64,000 nt of DNA from Plantago major (Eukaryota; Streptophyta; Magnoliopsida; Lamiales; Plantaginaceae). The notes below the pieces were generated by a model. That model saw only the letters and a list, made by a program, of their open reading frames with translations. It made no database searches and was not told the origin of the DNA. Positions 58,784 to 64,000 of the stretch are shown here, piece after piece. The position numbers were made by a program, and so were the translations under genes. The stretch lies in assembly GCA_026545765.1 (NCBI GenBank), contig CM048841.1, forward strand, positions 73,406,217 through 73,470,216, read 5' to 3'. Each line of letters opens with the position of its first letter. Within the stretch, counting starts at the first letter, position 1.

Positions 58784-60372
58784 TGTTGGTCCAGATAACG
58801 ACAAAGTAAAAGTCTCGGGGGGGGGGGGGTGAATAGTCTTTTAAAAACTTTTGTCGATAGATAAGTGCACGTGTTCAGCAAGATAAGTGTAAGTACTTTG
58901 CAATATAAGTAAAACAAGTAATAAACTGCAGAAAGTAAATAACACGTCTTTTTATAGTGGTATCTAAAGGTGGCGTAATCCTTCAAGTAATCCACTTCGG
59001 TCTTTCTCAGACCTAGAATCCACTAAGATAAATGAGGTAACCTTACAGATATCTTTTCTTAGATTCCTAAAAGCACTAGGTTCCCAACCAAGTGTACCCC
59101 CTGAGTTATTCCCCGGCTTCCACAGCCAAGTACTTCCTGTACTCAGAAACCTTTTTGAGCTATTCCTTAGCTTCCCAAGCTAAGTACTTCCTGTGCTCAG
59201 CAACCTTGGAGTTATTCCTTAGTTTCTCAAACTAAGTACTTCATGTACTCCACGCCATATATGGTGTTGGTTTTAGGTTTGTTTGTCAGGTGAGCTTCTT
59301 TAATAACTTGTTCAGTTATTCAGATAGCTCTGTGAATCAAGTATACTTAATACACTTTGCAATGTATGGTATCTTGTTCTCTACTGACCCAAGTCTATGG
59401 TAAGTGTTCAAGAGAATGAAACTTAGATATGAAATCTTAGTTCAACTCTTTCACAGATAACAATGCTCGTTAAGGATCAGGACACTTAGAACTTTTGTGC
59501 TACTTAGAATCAAGAGCTTTGGTCGCAACAGAAGGCTTGAAGGTAAGTAGTTTTCTTGAGAGCGCTTGTGTGAGTATTCTTGAAGTTCAGTGTGTTCTAA
59601 GGTGTGTTCTCAGGTGTGTTCTCAAGCAGTCTAAGTGTTGATATTTATAGATGAATTTGAGTGCCGTTTGAATAGTATCCGTTAGGAGTAAATCAAATTC
59701 AAACTATTGATATCTGAATATAATCTTTATGTGAGTTTGTCTTCTTCTTCAGAAGCTACCGTTTTTGTTCAGACATTTTTGTCTGTGCATTTAATGCACT
59801 GTACTATATTTTTTCCTGTAGTGCCAACGGAACTATGCATGGTATCAGAGATCTTTATACAATTAGAGTTTTCTAAAACTTTGCATGTTCTTTTCCAGAG
59901 ATCATCATAGCTCTAGATACCACTTGTTCAAGCAACTTGTTATAATATGTTTCTTTCTCAGAAGCATATTTTATGTCCAAGGTATCTGAGTGTAGATATC
60001 TGTGGGCACTTTCCTCGTCTCAGAAACCTTTTATGCTCATATATCTTTTGCACCTTGTGTGTTTCGAAACACTTGTTTCTTCAAGATATCTGGACATAGG
60101 TATCTGAAAAACCCTTGTCTTCAGCAATCTTGTGCAGTCTTCAAATCTTCAAATTCGTTGAACTTTTCCTGCTGGATACCTACTTCTTGGTCTTCTTCAG
60201 AAAATAAAAATTACATTTCGAGACCTAACATCCTATACAAGATTTGCTAGACTATCATACTTAGTGAGTTTCCTCTTTTACAGTGTTCAAGTGAACTAAG
60301 AGTACTATTCACCTTTCTGAGCTAAGATAAGTCATTAGGTTGCTGATCAAAATCAAACAGATATTCCTAACA
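58784..60372 (-). repeat. Sirevirus E 5' LTR
   Basis: 1589 bases, shorter than its 3' partner. It ends ATTCCTAACA on the plus strand, followed by the duplication GCCTC. A 13-base G run lies at 58,817-58,829 where the 3' LTR has 6. Confidence 0.94.
59642..59649 (-). promoter_or_regulatory. Sirevirus E 5' LTR TATA box
   Basis: TATAAATA in element sense in the same conserved setting as in A and B. It is the likely promoter box; activity is unknown. Confidence 0.62.
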
Positions 60373-62404
60373 GCCTCTCCATGAACACATGACAGTCGTG
60401 GCTCTTCATCCCTAACATATTTTTCTTCTTCAAATCCACACACCGCTCCAATTTCGAGGCGTAATTGTCGGGGAACTTCATTGCCTTCACCCAATCAAAC
60501 AGTATTGACCTAGATTCATTGTCAATTGTGTAGCATGCCTTGGGCCACTTACCTTCATCATTCCTCTTTGTCAACTCCGGTCTTTTACACCATGTATCCA
60601 ACTCGGCTATAGATTTGACATTATCCTTTATTTTTTCCGGGAATGTTGCAAATTGTGTTGAAGCAGTTCTCGAACACGTTCTTCTCAATGTGCATGAAAT
60701 CTAGGTTGTGACGTATAAGAAGACTGCTCCAATAACGCAAGTCCCAGAAGATGCTTCTTTTCTTCCATCCACATTTGTTGCTAATTTTCTTGTTATGCTT
60801 CTTCCACCCAAGTTCAGTCATTTTCATAAGACCCGGCCTATCAATCTCCGCAAGAATTTGTGCACCAGTAAGTCGTCTCGGGGCTCCTTTCTTTTCTACT
60901 TTATTGTTCAAGAATTGATCCTTGTTCTTCCTGAACGGATGATTACTTGGTAGAAACCTATGATGACAATCAAACCAAGATTCCTTCCTTCTACCCTTCA
61001 GTCTAAATGCATCAGTGCCCTCCAAACAATGTGGACATTCATGTTTCCCGGCGGTTTTCCTTCCAGATAGCATGGAGTACACAGGAAAGTCACTCACGGT
61101 CCAAAGTAGTGCTGCTCTCAAGGTAAAGTTCTTCTTGGTCGACATATCATATGCAGGGATACCATTCTCCCACAGCTCAATCAGCTCCTTGATTAGGGGT
61201 TGCAAGAAGACGTCCAACGTCATTCCTGGATCTTTTGGCCCAGGCACCAACACAGTCAAGAACATGAATGGTTCCTTCATGCACTCACGGGGGGGGGGGG
61301 GGGGGCAGGTTTTACAGTGTGAGCATCACTGGCCAACAAGAGTACGCCCGTTCACTTCCAAACGGGTTAAAACCATCTGTACAGAGCCCCAATCGTACAT
61401 TTCTAGACTCGGCTGCAAACTCCGGATATGTCTTGTCAAACTCTTTTCATTCTACCCTCTGCATCTTCCGGGATTACTCGCTCCTTGTGCCACCACATTT
61501 TATCGGCACAAGCACTTGAAGCGTACAACCTCTTCAAACGAGATGCTAGAGGGAAGTACCACATTTTCTTATGTGGGAGATTTTTCTTCTGACGTTTCTT
61601 TGAAGCCCCCTCATTGTAACGCTTGTAACGGTCCTTACCACAGAACTTGCACTTCAGTAGATCTACATCCTCCCCCAATAGATCATGCACATATCCGGAC
61701 AACAGTCTATGGTTACCATAGGCAACCCTAACCCCCGCATCTTTTTCTTCGCTTGGTAAAAGTTGGTGGGTACTAGGTTTGGTTCAGGGACACAGTCCGA
61801 CAACAGTTGTACGGTGTTATTGAAGCTCACTTCAGAGTGGCCACACTCGGCCTTACAACTCATTAGCCGAGACAACAAAGAAAACTCGGTCATTTTCTCA
61901 CACCCCAGATAAATCAACTTCTTCGCTAATTCCAATAAGTCGAAGAATACCTGATCCTCGGGATTCGGTGGCTCCTCCACATCACCCTCGGTTCCAGTGG
62001 TACTAGTGTCCATAAACTCTGCCCCGGCAGCATTAAACTCCATTTCTTCGACCCGATCATTAAACTCTGCCCCAGTGGTACTTTGACCCCCAAGTTGCTC
62101 ATTTTTTCTCTTCCTTCCACCCTGCCTAAATTTCTCATATGTCATGGATGGTGTTGCTTCATCACCATGATGATTCTATACCTCATACTCAGGCAGGAAT
62201 CCATTACGTTTCAAGTGCTCAATTACCGCTGTAGGAGTCAAATATTGCTTGTTTCTGCATTTTTTCAATTTGCACGGGCACTTTATCAAACCCCCCTTTA
62301 CACAAGCCGGATGTGTCATCACATACTTCAACCCCTTCCACAAAACTAGATTGAACTCTGCCATTAACAGTACGACAGTACATCCATGAACGATCGGGAT
62401 TCAT
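60373..62404 (-). pseudogene. TNP2-type transposase of CACTA-1, 5' portion (catalytic part)
   Basis: Gene order from 62,404: MNPDRSWMYCR and then CPCKLKKCRN (transposase-associated zinc domain, spread over two frames, so at least one frameshift near 62,300); an acidic linker; FFDLLELAKKLIYLGCEKMTEFSLLSRLMSCK-type text; LGLPMVTIDCCPDMCMIYW and CKFCGKDRYKRY; then the TNP2 core KEPFMFLTVLVPGPKDPGM, SDFPVYSMLSGRKTAGKHEC, HRFLPSNHPFRKNK and LLIRHNLDFMHIEKNVFEN (the HNLDVMHIEKN motif of TNP2). A C-run in coding sense at 61,289-61,305 interrupts the frame. The gene is cut at 60,373 by Sirevirus E and resumes at 44,495. The enzyme would cut the CACTA ends. Confidence 0.87.
61289..61305. repeat. 17-base G run inside TNP2
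   Basis: Seventeen consecutive G (C in the coding sense) stand where related TNP2 proteins read a short LPPW-type segment just before KEPFMFL. It looks like homopolymer growth in a dead gene and shifts the frame; base calling of such a run may be unreliable. Confidence 0.75.
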
Positions 62405-63359
62405 TGGATGATTATATAACCTGACACATCTGAATTTATTAGATCGTATTGAATTTCAACTCAATTCCAATTCATGGCTATAATTGCATTGTTAATTATA
62501 ATACGTTCCAAATTTCATGAATTATATGCATTTTACATTTAAAGTTTTTTTCGTGCAATTTTTTTATATTCCCATTACAATTACCAAATTATAAATTAAA
62601 AGCATTTCAATTATACGAATTATAAATTATAAATTATAAATTACGATTTACCAATTTTTTATACGAATTACCAATTTATATTCCAATCGAATGATACAAA
62701 TTACCAATTTTTTTATACGAATTACCAATTTTTATACGAATTACCAATTTATGTATTATACTCCCATTACAATTACCAATTTTTTATACGAATTATAAAT
62801 TATAAATTACATGCATTTTACGAATTATACGAGCCAATTATACTCCAACCACCAAAATCACTAAATCTAAATGGTCTCCAAATACTCAACCAAATCCTAC
62901 AAACATCAATATACTAGAACCACTAATCCTAATAAATATGCGAAAACATCAAACTAAATACCGTACATACTACAAACATCATCCTAATAAATCAATTTCA
63001 CAATAAATCAATCAATTGCACAACCTCAAGCTTAACCCACTACTTATAATATAAGCTATATTAGCTAGTAGATGAGTTTAAAAACATACAATTGATCAAA
63101 ATTAGCAAAAATCCCAAATTTAGAAAAGTAAGGTTTTAGACTAATACCTTTAATTACGGGAAAAATAGCCGAAGAAGGATGAAATTGAAGGGCCGCCCGA
63201 GTTCCTTGTTGAACGAGCTTCGAAAAGACTCCAAGATTGGCCGGAATGGTGGAGTTTTGGTCGGACTTCACAAATGGCGAAAATGGAGAAGGGAGAAGAA
63301 GAAAAGAGAAACAAAGAAGAAATGGGGAAGAAGAAGGGCTACTGCCCGTATTTTAGTTT
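62405..63359. other. CACTA-1 noncoding, AT-rich with ACGAATTACCAATTT repeats
   Basis: There is no gene that I can support. 62,575-62,830 holds a degenerate tandem repeat of about 15-20 bases around ACGAATTACCAATTT and ATTATAAATT. Beyond that to about 63,150 is plain AT-rich sequence. This is the upstream side of the TNP2 gene, so its promoter and leader may lie here; CTTCTTCCCC-type text in minus sense near 63,330 could be leader. A plus-strand frame at 63,179-63,454 is low-complexity and runs into the subterminal repeats, so I reject it. Confidence 0.6.
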
Positions 63360-63606
63360 GTTTTAGCGACGGAGCAGCTATCCGTCGCTATATAGCGAAA
63401 ATGATGAAAATGGGCTATATGGATCGCTATCCGTCGCTATATAGCGACGGATAGACTATCCGTCGTTGGATTTATTTTTTTTACTTTTAACGACGGATAA
63501 TCTATTCGTCGTTAATTTTTTATTTTCCTTTTTTATTTATTTAAAAGTCAACAAAGACTTAACGACGGATAGTCTATCCGTAAGCGACGGATATAACGAC
63601 GGATTA
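63360..63606. repeat. CACTA-1 right subterminal repeats
   Basis: Repeated TAGCGACGGA and TCCGTCGCTA words, including variants with AACGACGGAT, match the left subterminal region at 35,440-35,760. No terminal TTTTTGTAGTG is reached before CACTA-2 starts, so the right end of CACTA-1 presumably lies past it. Confidence 0.8.
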
Positions 63607-64000
63607 CACTACAAAAAATCTGGCCTGTAGGGACGGATAGATCCGTCGCTACAGGCCAGCTATCCGTCGCCCCAGCTCTGGCGACGGATCGGGCGACGGA
63701 TAGAAAATCCGCCCCCACAGGCTAATGGCGACGGATAACAATCCGTCGTCAATTCGCTGACAGTTGGACGACGGATTGACCAATTATTTTTTTTTTAATT
63801 CCGAAATTTAGCGACGGATAGGATCTATCCGTCGCTAAATATAGCGACGGATAGATTATCCGTCGCTATATTTAGCGACGGATAGAATCTATCCGTCGCT
63901 AAATATTTTAATTGGACTAGTGACGGAATTTGAAATTAGTCACTAATTCAAATCCTTGAATTCGTCACTAATTCCATCACTGTGAATTCCGTCACTACTT
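63607..64000 (+). mobile_element. CACTA-2, left end only
   Basis: CACTACAAAAAATCTGGCC at 63,607, preceded by TTA (possible 3-bp duplication), starts a second element of the same group. Subterminal words GCGACGGAT and TCCGTCGC occur in both orientations to 63,900, followed by a different set, GTGACGGAATT and TCGTCACTAATTC, to the end of the window. No gene is in view. It is probably inserted into the right subterminal region of CACTA-1. Confidence 0.82.

Larger units (their letters stand above)
44496..60372 (-). mobile_element. Sirevirus E (Copia), nested in CACTA-1, fossil
   Basis: The third copy of the family is 15,877 bases on the minus strand, with a perfect target duplication GCCTC (44,491-44,495 and 60,373-60,377). 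LTRs are 1652 and 1589 bases, the latter shortened internally. It has the same order as A and the most complete accessory region of the three. The LTRs are very similar outside the length difference, so it is fairly young. The coding part has roughly ten or more breaks. It sits in the transposase gene of CACTA-1 and so inserted after CACTA-1 arrived. Confidence 0.94.
35418..63606 (-). mobile_element. CACTA-1 (En/Spm DNA transposon), right end not in view
   Basis: The left end is CACTACAAAAATTTACTG at 35418, preceded by AAA (possible 3-bp duplication). Both edges of the element hold dense subterminal repeats TAGCGACGGAT in both orientations (35440-35760 and 63360-63606), and both genes are on the minus strand: TNP2-like (62404 to 42961, split) and Transposase_24-like (42831 to 35958, split). 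The terminal repeat of the right end (TTTTTGTAGTG) is not seen, since CACTA-2 starts at 63607. Removing Sirevirus E (15.9 kb) and the LARD (5.4 kb) leaves about 6.9 kb in view. It cannot move under its own genes, because both are interrupted. Confidence 0.88.

Noticed and set aside
61015-61731. 238-residue plus-strand frame
   Set aside because: It runs antisense to the TNP2 transposase, whose motifs are clear on the minus strand.
63179-63454. 91-residue plus-strand frame rich in K and R
   Set aside because: Low complexity; it extends into the CACTA subterminal repeats.

Overview
This window is nuclear DNA of a flowering plant, most likely a eudicot. It is AT-rich and carries plant-type LTR retrotransposons (Sirevirus-lineage Copia), a plant CACTA (En/Spm) DNA transposon with a TNP2-type and a Transposase_24-type gene, a plant L1-like LINE, and GT...AG intron-like structures. 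I see no bacterial-type operon, CRISPR array, or tRNA or rRNA gene. The species cannot be named from the sequence alone.

Layout. 1-329 is an AT-rich flank with a 16-bp inverted repeat. About 327-3325 is a 5'-truncated, decayed LINE with a poly(A) tail. 3326-5373 looks like the 5' part of a host or transposon-borne gene: TATA box, CT-rich leader, a repeat-filled intron and two short exons. That gene is cut at 5373 by Sirevirus A (5374-35400, minus strand, TSD AAAGA on both sides). Sirevirus B (20168-35138, plus strand) sits inside A's own 5' LTR. Twelve bases after A's right TSD a CACTA element begins (CACTA-1, from 35418).

CACTA-1 carries two minus-strand genes and each has been hit. A 5.4-kb nonautonomous LTR element (LARD type, 37037-42454, TSD AGCGG) lies in the Transposase_24-like gene. 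Sirevirus E (44496-60372, minus strand, TSD GCCTC) lies in the TNP2 gene. At 63607 a second CACTA element starts inside the subterminal repeats of the first, and the window ends before either right terminus.

The three Sireviruses are one family of about 15-16 kb each: LTRs of about 1.6 kb, a primer site matching initiator tRNA-Met, gag, pol, and then an unusually large accessory region of about 5.3 kb in the place where Sireviruses keep their env-like gene. The accessory region encodes lysine/glutamate-rich and coiled-coil protein with no visible signal peptide or membrane segment. In its middle is an array of short exon-like blocks bounded by AG and GT and encoding variants of one motif. This is the most unusual content of the window. 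All three copies are broken fossils.

A and B lie head to head, so their bodies form an inverted repeat of over 10 kb per arm, a plausible source of double-stranded RNA. The 5' LTR and parts of the body of B show clustered differences in which CTG or CAG triplets of the sister copy read CG. This may be a consensus-calling artefact at CHG sites or a real mutation signature.
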